From the NCBI RefSeq assembly GCF_014805685.1, contig NC_060909.1, positions 3,730,292 to 3,794,291 on the forward strand: a stretch of DNA of 64,000 nt. The letters run 5' to 3'. The notes beneath the pieces are model-generated. The model was not told the origin of the DNA. It did no database searches and saw only the letters and a program-made list of their open reading frames with translations. The position numbers were made by a program, and so were the translations under genes. Source of the stretch: Silurus meridionalis. Taxonomy: Eukaryota; Chordata; Actinopteri; Siluriformes; Siluridae. Positions 26,016-43,809 of the stretch are shown in pieces. The stretch's first letter is position 1. Each line of letters begins with the position of its first letter.

Positions 26016-26665
26016 ACTGATGGACAGTAACAAAGAAAATGTAATCTGTTACTGTACTTAAGTAGGTTTTTCACGCATCTGTACTTTACTAAAGTATTTA
26101 TATTTGGGGAGACTTTAACATTAAGTAAAATATCGTACTTTTTACTCAACTACATTTTGCCAAATCAGTTGTTCCTTTTTATTTATGAGGATAAAAACTG
26201 GTCAAACACGCAGCAATCCACCAATCAGTTTCGAACTTGTTTTGATTGGCGCTTGGAGTATCTACTTATCACCAACATACAGCATCAGTTCAACATCAAG
26301 CAGAACATTTAGAGAGGAATAAATGATGGAAGAATCCTCTGACTCGAACTCACCACATCAACTGTGGGCTTATTTGTGTGATTTCTATTAAAGTTTTGGT
26401 CTCATGATAATTTTATTAGATATCAATTAGTGTTTGACTTATTAATATCATTCTAATAGATTGTTGTGCTAAAAGTAAGAGTCTTTTCACATAAACTAAG
26501 TTGATTAAATAAGAGTCTTATGACTGAAATGATAAGAGAACATCAAGCCATTATAAATCATAGTACTTTGGATACTTAAGTACATTTGAAAGCAAATACT
26601 TTTGTACTTTCACTCAAGTGAAAGTTTAAAAGGAGCACTTTTACTTTTATTGGAAATATATATTT
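26016..26665. mobile_element. hAT-like nonautonomous element, copy 2
   Basis: Collinear with 3240-3935: GTACTTAAGTAGG, GGGGAGACTTT, ATATCGTACTTTTTACTCAA and GATTGGCGCTTGGAG. Confidence 0.65.
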
Positions 26666-27710
26666 TTCAGATTGTATCTCTACTTTAACTGTGCATCGAT
26701 TGTGTACTTCATCCACCAATGATTAACCCAAAAGAAACCTGCCATTGCATTTTATTGGCTAATTAACTCTTAGTTAAGACACAACTTACCTAGAATGAGA
26801 ACAACTTTTAGATATCTAAAAGTCTATTTAGATTTTTATCTAGATATTATTTTTCCAAGCACCTTGTATTTAGATTGGGCTGTAAATAAATGAGATTTTT
26901 TTTTATTTGTTACTGGAGTATAAGGCACCAATTAGGCCATGGTTATTTGTGTACCTAATGACTCATAAGGACACATAGTCAATATCTGTCTATGGCACAC
27001 CTGGCATTTTAAGCAAATAATTCAACAGTGGTGTGCAGCACACACTTTTTCATGGATTTTTCTGGTCAATGGTCACAAGCAATAGTTATAATGCTTAGCC
27101 ATGAACCCACAATTAAAACTCATGAGCCATTAGCTTCTATTCCCATTAAACACTACTGCTACATTATTACAAACATACACAATATTTCAGTGTTCAAATC
27201 CATGCATAAGGATAACCCATATTTTAGTTTATTGGTTTAATTTATGGGTTTGTGAGTTTATATTAAAACGTACTAATAGATCATGAATAAAGCATGGTTT
27301 TCCAATGTGATACCTATTCGACCGTTGCCCAGCCACCACATGATGACTCTCCACCACATGATCAAACAGCCCTATCTGTTCAAGGCCGTTCTAAGAGCAA
27401 AGTTTTCTCATCTCCATTTGTCACATTCAACACGTTACACAGAAACAGGTTTCTGCGAAGGCAGTTTTTGGTCAGCAACTGAGACAAAGGTTTTATGTAT
27501 TAATAAGAATTGGTTTTCTTTGAAACTTTCTTTGAAAAATGAATAGAATTGTAATGATCCATATTTTAATATTTAAGATTGCATTATGTAGTTGTAAATA
27601 TCTTTTTTAAAGTTCCAGAAAACCATATTGATAATTATAAAATGTAAGTTAACTTTTTAAGTTTCCAACAGAGAATGTGCTTCTATCGATGTGATGATCA
27701 CTTAATTGTG

Positions 27711-27954
<244 letters not shown>

Positions 27955-27955
<1 letters not shown>

Positions 27956-28615
27956 GTGGTCTCTCACCTCCACATGGATGGGGTGGTGCATGTCAAACTC
28001 TGCTTCATTACCAGAGGCTTGGAAGTTTGAAGGTTCTGTGCAGTATCTTAGCTGTTCCAGTAGGGCTGCACTCTTCTGGACAGAGGGTCAGGGTCACAGC
28101 CCTATTGCCCCCATTACCACTAGGACCACTTTGGACCTCATCTTCCACATCTGTTTTAGTTGTTCCATCAACCCCTGGTACTTCTCGATCTACTCATGCT
28201 CTTTCTTCATGATTTTTCTCTCAGTTGGGATTGCTACATCTATCACAATTGCTGCCTTCTGCTCCTTTTTAACCACTAAGTCTGGTTGGTTACTTAGCAT
28301 TTGCTTGCCAGTTTGGAACATAGGATCTACTGTTCTCTATCACTTTTTCATTGTCATTGGGAGTTGGGGACTTCTAACCCATAAGCGGCACAGATGTTTC
28401 TATACACTATACAAGTATGCTGTCCCAGCTTGCTTTTTACACCATGTTTCTTTTGGTGATGTGGCCATCAGGCTGGCCTGTTCTAGCCACTGGTAGAATT
28501 TCATAATGTTTGTGTCTTCCTCTATTTGCCCATAGAGAAACTTGGTGTTCTTTGATATCCCTTCCTCCTCATTTCTCAATCTTACTATTCCAGCCGGATA
28601 TCTCATGGTTTGTAG
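27955..28615 (-). mobile_element. LINE C-terminal fragment with internal deletions
   Basis: On the minus strand: MRYPAGIVRL, FYQWLEQASL, then NQPDLVVK, EQKAAIVIDVAIP and further blocks matching the carboxyl end of a fish non-LTR retrotransposon (DLVVxDKxEQKAxVIDVAIP type). Segments are missing and frames shift. Confidence 0.7.
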
Positions 28616-28619
28616 GGCT

Positions 28620-29030
28620 TATATGTTGATGGCTTAGGTCATATTCCTACCATTAATCTTATTCAGTCAGCATATCCCACAAACACTTGATTAGATTGGG
28701 AAATTTGGGGGCCAGGTCACCACTTTGTGGGTGTGAATGTGGGAAGAAGCATTATCCTGCTGAAAGAGACCATTGCCATTAGTAAAACTGGCATGAAGGG
28801 GTGTACTTGGTCTGCAGTAATGTTTTGGTAGGTGGTAAGCCTCAAAGTAGCGTGAATGCTACACAGACCCCATATACAGCAAGCTGAGATGAGATTTTCT
28901 GACACCTTTTAGTTCTAGTTATTTCTATTTTTCAGCAATATTATCTTTCTTGGAGCACTTTTGGTAAATGCTAACCACTGTAAGGAAAGGAAATCCCACT
29001 GGGTCAGAGCATTTCCAAATTAAAAATATA
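28620..29030. mobile_element. Tc1-related MITE fragment
   Basis: Contains GAAGCATTATCCTGCTGAAA, CCATTGCCATTAGTAAAACT and TTGGAGCACTTTTGGTAAAT; the last block is shared with the Tc1 derivative at 46256-46766. Confidence 0.5.
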
Positions 29031-29033
29031 TAC

Positions 29034-30387
29034 AACCCGATTCCAAAAATTTTGCACACTGTGTAAATGTAAATTAAAACAGAATGCAATGATTTTCATC
29101 TCAAAAATTCATATTCTATTCACATTTAAACAAAACAACAGAGAAAAATGTATCAAATGTTTAAAGTGAGAATATATAAAATGTTAAGGTCATTTTGAAT
29201 TTGATGGCTGCAACAGGTTTTAAAGAGAAGCTGACACAGGGCCCTGTTTACCTCTGTGTAGCATCACGTACTCTGTCTGTATACATCTGGGAACTGAGGA
29301 GACCAGTTGCTGAAATTTGGGAGAGGAATGTTGTCCATTATGTGTCTGATAGAGGATTCTAGCTGTTTAACAGTTCTGGGTGTTGTTTGTTGTGATTTTT
29401 GTTTCATGATTCGCCAAAAGTTTTAAAAGAGTGAAAGGTCTAGACTGCAGGCAGACAAGCTCAGAACACGGACTCTTCTATTACTAAGCCATTCTATTTT
29501 AGTAGATGCGGTATGCAGTTAGCATTGTCTTGCTTAAATATACAAGGCCTTGTATATTTTAAAAATAAATTCTTGACATTTTCATTGATTGAGCCTTTCC
29601 AAATGTGCAAGCTGCCCATTCAACAGGCACTAATGCACTTCCATACCATCAGAGATGCAGCTTTTCAAACAGAGCACTAATAACAAGTCAGATAATCCCT
29701 CTCATCTTAAGTCCTGAGGATGTGTTGCCAAGAAGAACGGTAAATTTTGATTCATTTGACCACAGAACACTTTTCCATTTTGCCTCAGTACATTTTAAAT
29801 AGGCTTTGGTCCAGAGAGGATGGTGGCATTTCTGGATCATGTTCACACATACCTTTTTCTTTGCATGGCGGAGATTTAACCTGCGTTTGTGAATGAAAGA
29901 GAAAACTGTGTTCACAGACAATCATTTCTGGAGGTGTTAATGAGCTGATGCAGTGATTTTCATCACAGAATCATGACTGTATTAAATTCAATGCCGCCTG
30001 AGATCACGGTTTTTCAATAATGGTTTTCATCCTTGTCCCTTGTGCACAGAGATTTCTCTAGATTCTTTAAAACTTAATGATATTATGTACTGTAAATGAT
30101 GAGATATTCAACTGCTTTGCAATTTTATGCTGAGGAACATTATTCTGAAATTCTCTACCTTTTTAAGATAAATTATTCATACCTCATCATCTTACTGACA
30201 TGCTGTTAATAAATCTAATTAAATGTTTCTCCAACTGTTAATAACACTTACTTTTTCCAGACTTTTATTGCCCCATGTTTTCCATGTTCTATTGTGATTA
30301 AAATATGGGTTTATGAGGTTTGCAAATCATTGCATTCTGTTATTATTTACATTTTACACAGTGTACCAACGTTTTTGAACTTGGGTT
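29034..30387 (-). mobile_element. Tc1/mariner-like transposon, copy 2
   Basis: Ends ACCCGATTCCAAAAATTTTG and the inverted TACCAACGTTTTTGAACTTG. A minus-strand transposase fragment with [13 protein letters not shown] and [10 protein letters not shown] is readable around 29690-29920; the rest is broken. Confidence 0.75.
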
Positions 30388-31844
30388 TATACACATTTTT
30401 CATAACATATAGTTTATAGGAAACTGATGAATTGCTAGATTTCATAGAAAATTAAGGACTCCACTACTGTGTTATACCTAGAAAGAGTATCAAAGTCTGG
30501 ACTCTCTGCTTCGTCCCAATGCTTAAATTCTGTGTAATTTAAGGTTTCCAGATAGAATTCTGTCTGTTTAAATTACAGTTGCGAAATACACTTTTTTTCT
30601 CTGTTATATGTGGCCTGGTGTCAAAGTTCCAATAACCGATCAATCAGTGCTCATTCATCTTACTGCAGCAACCATGGATGGTCTAAAATAATCACTACTT
30701 TTTTCAGTTTTGCAACTTTGTACATTTTAGTGATCCATTCTCAAAATCAATCTTCTTCTCATCTTCCATACAAAGGCAGCATTTATGTCATTGCCACTGT
30801 TTTTTCACATTATTTAATCATTATATAAGCATTCTTGGAATGCATATATTTACAGTATAACAGCACTCCCATAATGCATATTGACAGTTCAGTACATGTC
30901 CATTAAACTCACATCTGCATGGAAATGGGCTTATATGGGCTTGAACAGTACAAGTATACATTCAAAAAGTATATGACTGAATACTAATTAGAGTTGCAAC
31001 TAAAATTATATTTCTGTTATATAATACTATTCTACTTCTTTTGACATTTTGAATTCCCTATTAAAGAATTAAACCATGTGCAGAGAAATGCTTTACTTTG
31101 CATTTAGTAGAAATGAGGTAAAACATATCCTAAATTTGAGGGCTGGTTATGTCTCGCCAAAATCTATATTTTCTGGTTGCTCACCAGAACAACTTGCCAA
31201 TTACCGTTTCATGGAATTGGCTGTAAATAAAAGCAAATCCACAGTACTCATGAAATCCCAATTCATAAAATAAAATAATGTAAAAGTACTAATTTATTGA
31301 GAACAATTACTTGAACTTAGAAATCACTTCAAATAAGGCACATGACAAAAATAAATTTCCAGCCAGGAACTCTGGCTGAAATACCTGAAAATCTTATCAA
31401 GTTTCATATCACCATTAGTGTCATTGGTCTTCTGATGTTTAAATTTGATCTTATCTTTGGCGATCGTCGCAGACTATCTAGATTTTGTTAACGTTTGACT
31501 CGTGCACAATGGGGTTGAGGAACTGACCAAAGAACTGCCGTGTTATTGCACTGGATGTCTGCCAACAAACTGAGGGGAATATAACCCAGGAATTGGGATG
31601 TTTAAAGTGTCTAGGTCAATATTTGCTTTTGCTTGGTTAGCTCATAGTTCAAACTTGGGAAGATCAAACTGTGAGGAGCACAACTCATATTTCAACAGAA
31701 TTTTTAGAGGCCAAATCATCGACAAAGATTTTTGGACATTCTTGGGCAAATGATTTTTTTTTTTCTTTTTTTGATGGCTACTCATGCACACTTTCTTGGC
31801 CAGATTTATCTAATATTCATAGCTTACTGTTTCACTCTTTCTCT

Positions 31845-32180
31845 TAGCTAAACTCCATCTCCCAGCAATGACCACGATTCTCAAAAATGGCCACCATAGA
31901 CTACAACTCCCACAGTCTACAGCGCTCCCAATCACTAAGCTATGAATGACACACACTCACACCTTACTAAGCTATTTGTTTCTGTTGATCCTTTTGTTTT
32001 TGTATTTTGTATTCTGTTTTCTGTTTCGTACCATTTATGCCTGTTTACCGATCCCCTTTGCGTGTTCCCATCCCCCCCACTATGATTTAAGATTGTATTC
32101 TTTAGATCAGTTTGCCTGATTTTATTCAACACTCTTTACCTGCACTTGCATCTGCTTCCCCTCATCATTCATGACATATT
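31845..32180 (+). mobile_element. possible solo LTR of a Gypsy-type element
   Basis: CTACAACTCCCACAGTCTAC near the start and CTGCACTTGCATCTGCTTCC with CATCATTCATGACA at the end resemble fish Gypsy LTR sequence. Boundaries and target-site duplication were not established. Confidence 0.35.
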
Positions 32181-32444
32181 TTTGTAAACTGGAATAAGCA
32201 GGATGAAACATAAGTCATGAGCCATATACAAGAACAAGATCGGCACCTAGAGGAACAACAGTAACAAGGTTAAGGATAGTGACTTTAAAAAGTCTATTTA
32301 TGCGTTTGTTTGTGTGTACGTGTAAGACATGAGGAAAACCTGTGCTCAATTCTGAGTGCTGTAGACCATAGGAGTTGTCGTCCATGTGCATTATACTTGT
32401 CACATGTTCCCTACAGCCCACTACTAAAGATGGAAACCATGGGG

Positions 32445-32575
32445 AGGTGGTAGCTCAGTGGATAAGGTTACTGATCAAAAGGTCAGGGGTTCAAGTCATG
32501 CCACCACTCTTGGGGCCCCTGAGCTAGGCCCTTAACAGTCTGTGCTCCAGGGGTACTGTAACATAGCTGGACCCA
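32445..32575 (+). mobile_element. tRNA-derived SINE
   Basis: GGTGGTAGCTCAGTGGATAAGG (A-box region), AGGGGTTCAAGTCATGCC (B-box region), then GGGGCCCCTGAGCTAGGCCC. Confidence 0.7.
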
Positions 32576-32579
32576 GCTT

Positions 32580-34330
32580 CTTATCATCGCTGTGATATGT
32601 AAAATAAGACAAAGATTTGACATTACTTTTGCTGTACTTATTGGGTGTAAATTGCCAGAGTTCAATTTGTTGCTGTTAAAAATGCTTCAAAAATTAATAG
32701 CCATACTCACAGCCCATTGTGCCTTTCCAATGCATAATGCAATGCCACTCAGATACCACTTTGTTGGTATATCTGGAGATAGACTATCCACTCATGTTCC
32801 ACTCGTGTCCACAACTGCAAATTTTACACACTGCTTCTTCATTTAGCTTAATAATGATGAGAATGTATTAATGAATGCTGTTGTGGTTGTCAGAAATCTG
32901 AGTTTGGAATAAATATTTTTTACATGCACTTTGTGTGTAAAAGACCAGTCAAATAAATTTCAAAGGTTTAAAGATGCTGCATGTTGACACAGGTGGACAT
33001 TTTATTACTAAAATCTAAAGCTTTATGGCCAGGGTCATAACATAGGGACTACGTCTTTAGTAATTATAAGACTTGGTGATTAATAAACAATCTTGTGGCA
33101 AGGGCAACATTCTATTAGCAGTAGGCGAGGTTTTTTCAGGACCATGGACAGCACACGAGTTATTTGCTGAGACGTTAAGAGTAAAAGTGTCAAACGGTCA
33201 AGAAGTCTGGTTAATCAAGGTCACCAATTATTGCTCAATGGTGGACTAGATGGAAATGTAATGCAACTGTATGGCCGAGTGTTACAGATTCTTTCTCCAT
33301 AGTGAAAAACTACTCAGATTTAATACTCATCATGCATCTGGATGCAAGGCTGTGTGATACTGAACGTGGTAGACATAGGAGTGTGAAGTATGCATGAGCA
33401 TGGGGCACAGCTTTCTGTCTGGCGCTCCCCATCATTCCTCAAAAAGTCTTTAGTTTGTAACAGACTCCACACAAAAATGTAATTAAAATGTTAAAAAATA
33501 TTCAAGATTTTTGTACCCCGGGTTTCTTGATGTAGAACCACAACCCTGTCCAAGACAAACCATAATAATTTTAAAGGTGAATAAAAGAGTGACATGAGTG
33601 GAATAGTAAGTCAAATCAAAAATCTGTAGCTGTTTACAACTAATTTAAGATGACATTAAGATTGACAAATGTACAGACGGAAAGTGGGTTGCTCTGGGGA
33701 AGGGGCCCAGAACTCCTGCTGGAAGCCCAGTGTTACCTCTTTATAAGGGTGCCCTCCAGCTAACTGGAGAGGAGTTCAGTGTGGAAGGGAAGGGTGCAGT
33801 GATGTTTGCAGGAATCACAAAGAAAGAGGCAGGAATACATGCTGAATCGCAAAAAGGTGGGAGGAAACTAGAGAACCTAAAGAAAATCCATAAAGTATAG
33901 ACACAGGGTAAAAATGCAAACACAGACAGAAACCCAAGCTGATAACTGAACCCGGAACCCTGAAGCCAATGAAGGAAAAAATTGTTGCCTTTGAGTTTGT
34001 TATGCATGCAGACATAAGGGTGCAGAGAAAATCCTAATCTTGTGTTGTTGTTATGTGCAGTCATCATTTAATTATTCATCCTGTATATTCTTGTTTCTGT
34101 AATATGAAAATAAAATAATTATAATAAAATAATTATGTAAGTACAATTGAATGTCAATTGGAAGACATTTATTTTAGTCAGGGCAAACAATGTGAAAAAA
34201 TATGATGGGTAATGAATTGTATCCTAAAGCATCTATTGCAAAATTCAAACATTGCATGCATGGCAATTGCATATAGGAGAACTTTGAACCTTAGAAAGTG
34301 ATCTGGCTTTATAATATCAGTCTACTGAAG
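32580..34330. other. no recognised gene
   Basis: No exon or named repeat seen. Confidence 0.4.
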
Positions 34331-34339
34331 CGTTTCTAT

Positions 34340-34990
34340 GTACCACCACATTTCCAAAAAAATTGGGACAAGGTGTATGCAAAAAAAAAACCATATAAAA
34401 CCACCTGTCTGCAACACGTCACAGAAAAATTGTGACAGGGCAACACAAGTCTGGAAAAAGTCATTGTTATTACAACTAAACAGTTGGAGAAACATGCAAA
34501 TAATTAGGTTAATTGACAACAAGTCAGTAAGATAATTGGGTATAAAGTATGTATTTATTTAGAGAGGCAGAATTCATAGTAGAAAAGTCTGGATGCTGAG
34601 ACCTTTCACCATTTGAAAATAATTGGCGCATCATGAAAAAAAAAGACAACAAAGGACACCCATAACTGTTGAGCAGCTAAAATCTTGTATCAGACACATT
34701 TGGGACAATTCCTCTTCCCAATACCTCATCTGGTCTTCTCAGTTCCCAGATGTTTACAGACAGAACACATGATGCTGCACAGTGTTAAACATGGCCCTGT
34801 GCCAACTTTTTTGACACCTGTTTCAGCCATGAAATCTTGTTTGTTTTCTGAAAATTCTATATATTCTCAGTTTAAAGATTTGATATGTTTTCTGTTTTAT
34901 TGTGAATCATTTATGAGATTTGCAAATCATTGCATTCTGACTTTATTTACATTTGACACATTGTCCCAACTTTTTTGGAATTGGGGTTGT
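34340..34990 (+). mobile_element. Tc1/mariner-like transposon, copy 3 (deletion derivative, opposite orientation)
   Basis: Left end TTTCCAAAAAAATTGGGACA and right end TTGTCCCAACTTTTTTGGAA are inverted repeats. The interior (GGATGCTGAGACCTTTCACC, GCGCATCATGAAA) is the reverse complement of the type seen in copies 1 and 2. Most of the transposase is deleted. Confidence 0.75.
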
Positions 34991-35699
34991 ATGCATGAAT
35001 GTATGTTTTGGCGTCCGTGTACATCCGCATGTACATTGTGTGTATTAGTGAGTGTGAACACAATCTCTAACCCTGCCATTCTCAATCCCAGTTCCCCTTC
35101 ACCTCTGACACACTTTTCTCAGTCAGGAACAGTGATGGCAGTGCACCTTGTACTCAGAGTACTCAACCTGCTGGAGTAGCTGGAATGTCACAACGAATGT
35201 TATACTCCAGGAACGTGTGTACAAAAGTAAATTTGTTTATTCGGGTAATCAGGTTGCACAATGTCCTGCTGAGGGTAAAGAAACTTGTTCGAGTGCGGTA
35301 ATGAAGTGACCTGCGTCCCCAACTAGACAAAAGACCCCTTGTTGAAACTGGTGTCAAATATGTTCAGCATAGCAGAGGTATTTCGAGTACTGGGTTATTG
35401 CAACAGCTGTTATTTAGATGCCTATTCACCAAACAACCAGTTTCTTATTAAAAAAATAGAATTATGTCAGGAAAAAACATATATAGCTAGATTTTGATGG
35501 ATTTCATATGTTGTAAAGCACACTTACTTTGCCTAATCTTATATCTGTATGCTAGCTGACTAAATACTGCAATAGAAAAGATAAAAAAAGGAATATCAAA
35601 TGGTATGGTAACACATTTAACCTATTATTACGTTATTACACTTAGTTAATTTTATAAAAGGAACATGTTTAAGGTCCAGGACTTTGTACATTCCTGAAA

Positions 35700-36012
35700 T
35701 TCCAAAATGATCACCCATACTTCTCTTAATTTACCACTCCATTGGTTATTCTTCAGGAATGATCATGTAAATCAGGGACTTTCAGCTTTTCTCCTGAATG
35801 ATCCATCACTCTTATATTGGAGTCTTTTTAGCTAAGTAATGCAGGAAATAACATATCATCTATATGTTGCTTGGTCAAAAGCCTCGCTTGGTCAAGGTCT
35901 TATAAGCCTTTGAAATCTTGGAGAATTTTTTTTCACTTACAGACTGTTAGGCTCTAAAGGTATGTGGGATTTGAGGGCTACTTTGGGCATAAGAATCAGT
36001 GGCTGGTGAAAT
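35700..36012 (-). pseudogene. decayed partial duplicate of igf2 terminal exon and 3'UTR
   Basis: This stretch aligns by eye, in the same orientation and order, with the end of igf2 at about 39325-39693. Shared blocks include ACTCCATTGGT, GATCCATCACTCTTA, GGTTTGAGGGCT/GGATTTGAGGGCT and GGCCGGTGAAATT/GGCTGGTGAAATT. In the igf2 frame the copy has several stop codons (in the region matching FHRPLMAVPK), so it is not coding. Homology fades beyond the E-peptide part. It lies about 3.6 kb downstream of the real exon. Confidence 0.75.
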
Positions 36013-36737
36013 TAAAATATTATTTTTTTTGTATACTATTTAACTATATCTATATGTATACAATATTGGACTCCTAAACAAAAATTTATCGTTTAAAATG
36101 CCACTTTTTGTATGCGCTTTTTACATTTTCCACCTGAAACTGTAATGCTGTGGATTATTTCTCTGTCCATGACATAAATGCTTTAAAATCTCATTTACAT
36201 TTATGTATTATTATCTTCATATATTAAAAAAAACAAACACATTACTATGAGACACAATTGGATAGTGTAGAAACACTACTATGTTGCTAGCAGACATCTT
36301 GTCACGACCCATCACCAGATGGTAACAAGGACTGATCCAATCTATGACTAATTCTTCTCACTATAGCTCTGATCTGGCAATAATTATGCTCTTTCATCGA
36401 TTTGGACTGTAAAACATTGTTCACTAGACTGCTTTTTTTTCTGTGTGGCTTTTTTTTGTTGTTGTTTTTTTTCTCAAGCCGTTTCTTGTTTGGTTAGGAT
36501 CGTGTTTTGATACTTGCCCACATATCGAGTGACAGATATCACGCTCAGTGGGGCATTTGTAGTTGCGGTCATCACTTCTCACAATAGAGTGACTAACAGG
36601 CACAGTGTGTCAGTGTGAATCTGTACTTTGGGGTTTGGATTGTTTTTTTTGGGTTAACCCTTTCTCAGTCAGACTGTAATTAAAAGAGATAGGTAATAAA
36701 ACAATGATTTTGAGTTATATCCATTTATTTATATACC

Positions 36738-37192
<455 letters not shown>

Positions 37193-37194
37193 CG

Positions 37195-38319
37195 CTGAAC
37201 TGGTTTCACAAATGCAATGCTTCGATGGTCACAAAAAGCTTACCAGAAGCTAAGACTAGCAGATGAAAACAAATACAACAATGAAACAACTGAATTTTAT
37301 GTTACTCAACTTCTCACTAAGGGTGATAAACTTCAGGATATGCCTTTTTTTTGGGCCTGCGAAAGTGATGTAGTGTCCGTATTTAAAGTATGTACCTGGA
37401 CCTTAAGGTCTACTGCTGTGGGAAACAAAACCTTCTCTGTACAAAAAGTTTTTTCCCCCTGCTATTAAATATTAACATTTAATAAGTACATATTAACAAT
37501 GTGTTCTCCTATTTTTCGTTTGATCCAGAGCCTTCCGGTATTATTCTGTGGTTATTTTTGCTGACAAACCTAAAAAAAAAAAAGCCTTAAAGAAAAAAAA
37601 TGTCCTTAAATAACATCGAATGCTCATAAAACATCTTATATAAACACCTGAGGGGCAAAAACACAGGTAAATTAATGTGGTATTTTTGACTTTTCAAGTA
37701 TTCATAAGGCATGAAGAAAAGCAGTAGGTGCAGGTTTAGGCCCGCAAGACTGACAAGGCTGGAAGCGGGGTTAAGCAAAGTAAAGCGAGCCAGGTGTCTG
37801 AGCAAGGACAGGTAGATATATTAAAAAAAATTTATATGAACTAACATGATTTCTTCCTTATTTTTTTTGCATGAATATAGTAAAAACCGGTTGAATAAAC
37901 AGAGCTAGCAAACATCCATAGGTGTATAAAGTGAGCACGTAAATCCTAAGGATGCTGCATGCCTGTTAACTGACCTCTTGACCTTTTGAAAATGAGTCTC
38001 TTAAAGATGAACAGCGAATGTTCTCTAGCCTTTACCCTTCCCTCAGGGAGGCCAGGTCAGTGCCTGCATAAAATGTTCAGAATTAAACCGAAAAATGCAC
38101 AGCGCTTGAGATCTCGTTTTTTTTTTTTCAATTCCTTGCACAGATTCGCAGGCAAGGCTGCACAAAAAGGGAGACAAAATCCTTTAGAAGCTTCCACTGA
38201 CTTTACTTAAAAAAGAAGACTTTTTTTTTTTTTGGTACAAAGCATCTACATACAGTAAGCAGTACAAAAAAAAAAAAAACATTGTGTAACACATATCTAC
38301 CAGTTATAAATGTGTGCTA
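37195..38319. other. no recognised gene
   Basis: A short open frame at 37217-37468 is not recognisable. Otherwise A/T-rich DNA. Confidence 0.4.
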
Positions 38320-39584
38320 TCATTGGGACCATTTATATGTTTATTTCAAAATAAATAATGCCTTTTTACAGTGCCATTACTATCTGAACCAAGAAACATG
38401 CTTGGCGGCTCATTTTTTGCAAGAAGACTGCAGACAACTCATAAGGTCAATGACATGATGTCCCTGGAGACCAATTACATTATACATATTCAAGTATTTC
38501 ATTTCAAGCAAAAGCACTGGAATACTACTCTTGTACATTGAAAATATGCAAGAAGACATTATTGCTGTATTTTTTTTTCCCTTTGAAATGATTGTTCTGT
38601 ATTATGTTGTACTGTATATATGTTTTAAAGACATGGAAGTATGGATAAAATGGCAAAGATCTTGGAAAGAGTTATTAATATTATGGTACAAGTATGTGGC
38701 GTTTTCTTTTAACTCGCTCAAAGTTCTCGACTGTTAGTCGCTGATGTCCACCACGACCGTATTCCTTGTTGGTTCCTTTCCCCCCCCCAAAAGATCTCGC
38801 AGGGACACCACCTTTGGACTTCACCTTCATTCTCCACAGCCCATGTAATGGATTTTAAGAGCAGAGTTCAGGTCACTTTTGCTCCTCCCTAATCAAACCA
38901 CTTTCAATTTTCACCTCTCTTACAAAGTCTTGCTTTTCCTAAAACGGAAAAGTCGAACGCGATGGCAAGAGGTGGTTGCTTTGAGCCTCTTCTTCGAGAT
39001 TATTCCCAAAAAGGTAGCACCATAATATTACCATATGGAGCAGTTCTTTTTTTCTTTTTTTAAATGAAAACAAAAAAAATACAATAGTGCCATTAAAATA
39101 TTGTCCGTGGCAATGTGCAATCTGCCGATGTTTTTTTCTTCTTCATTATTGCACCGCAGGAGGGGAGGGGGGGCTAGGGTGAATGAAGGTGCATATAAAG
39201 CAAATATCATTTGAATAAAAATAAAAAAATAAAAAATGCTCCCAATATTGTAACTTTTGATTTGCAGGTGCAAAACGAGAGAGACTGAAGTCGCTCCATC
39301 TCAGGGTTGGGATTTTGCGGAATGAGGATTGCCATACTCACTGCTAGACACACTCCATTGGTAACTCATTGGGAATGATTCTGGCTGTGCACCCTGTGAA
39401 TCAGAGACTTCATTAATCTTGTCGGCCTCCGGATCCATCACTCTTACATTCAGCTTTATCGCTCAAAGTCTCTTCGGCTGGGTAAGGCAGGAGATAACAC
39501 AGAGTGTTCATGTCTGTATTTTGCGAAAGGATGCTTGATGGCAGGGTTCATTACAAAAAAAAAACCTTGAGACTCATAATCCCT
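38320..39584 (-). other. igf2: probable igf2 3'UTR with polyadenylation signal
   Basis: After the igf2 stop there is no further open frame on this strand. An AATAAA hexamer on the minus strand lies near 38338-38344, with a T-rich stretch on the same strand just beyond it (the A-run at 38265-38279 on the plus strand). This would give a 3'UTR of about 1.25 kb. The end point is inferred. Confidence 0.5.
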
Positions 39585-42916
<3,332 letters not shown>

Positions 42917-43136
42917 TGCCTTTCTCATGCAGAAACAAACAAAAAAGTGTCCTCTTTGGGCTTTAATTTCCACGCCGCTGCATTAGAGTGAGGCTGAGCC
43001 TGAGGATGAGGATGGTCAGAATGAAGATGAGCCTGATGAAGAAGAGAAGGAGGAGGATCACGATTGTCGGGATGCTCGAGGGTTCTTACTCGAAGTTCAC
43101 AGGACAAAGTCGGGGGCGGAATGGTAGCGAGACACA

Positions 43137-43143
43137 TTTTATA
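43137..43143 (-). promoter_or_regulatory. igf2: TATA box of igf2 promoter with upstream GC boxes
   Basis: TATAAAA on the minus strand lies about 220 bases upstream of the exon 1 ATG. Immediately upstream (43145-43175) the minus strand is GC-rich with GGGGCGGGGG-type Sp1-like boxes. Transcription would start around 43110. Position and composition are seen; function is inferred. Confidence 0.6.
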
Positions 43144-43762
43144 CCTGCCCCACCCCCGCCCCTATCTGCCCCGGTGCTGGGTTGCCAGATTCATTCTGAA
43201 CGCTTGGCAACCCCGCCCAATTCACCAGAAAGCTCCGACATGTTTTTGCGCAGCCACATGAGCGCCGAGTGGCGAGAACATCGCTCTACTGGTGCACCAG
43301 AGATCACAAATAAACAGAGAGTCGATTTTATTCCCTGTACATTTAACCAGACATCTCGTGAGAATTTGGGGTGAATGGAATCAACCTGGCAACCTTTTAC
43401 CCCGATCTGGCCCCGTGCGCATGTGTGAGGGGCGAGACAGGACGACCGAGCTGAAACCAGCGAGAACTTGAGAAGTCACGTTATAACAGTGTATTGAATT
43501 GACGCCTGTCACATCTTCTTGCGTGCAACACCATAATGACACCATCTGAAACATCTTAACATGATGCATTCACACTCTGCATTCATTTCTGGTACTGATG
43601 TGGTGCACATGTGCAGTGCTGATTGGACATTGATCTGATATCTGCATTTATAATTGAAATTGAAATATTGAATTTCAATAAAGCGTGAACATTCATGTCT
43701 GATGATGTTCCTGAAGATAACGTGCAATAAACCTTGTTTTTCTGAACACTGGAATATGTGTT

Positions 43763-43763
<1 letters not shown>

Positions 43764-43804
<41 letters not shown>
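43764..43804. repeat. (GT)n microsatellite
   Basis: About 20 GT units upstream of the igf2 promoter. Confidence 0.97.
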
Positions 43805-43808
<4 letters not shown>

Positions 43809-43809
43809 A

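Noticed and set aside
42988..43374. 128-residue plus-strand open frame opposite the igf2 promoter
   Set aside because: Antisense to the igf2 5'UTR and GC-rich promoter; low-complexity Arg/Met composition and no recognisable domain.
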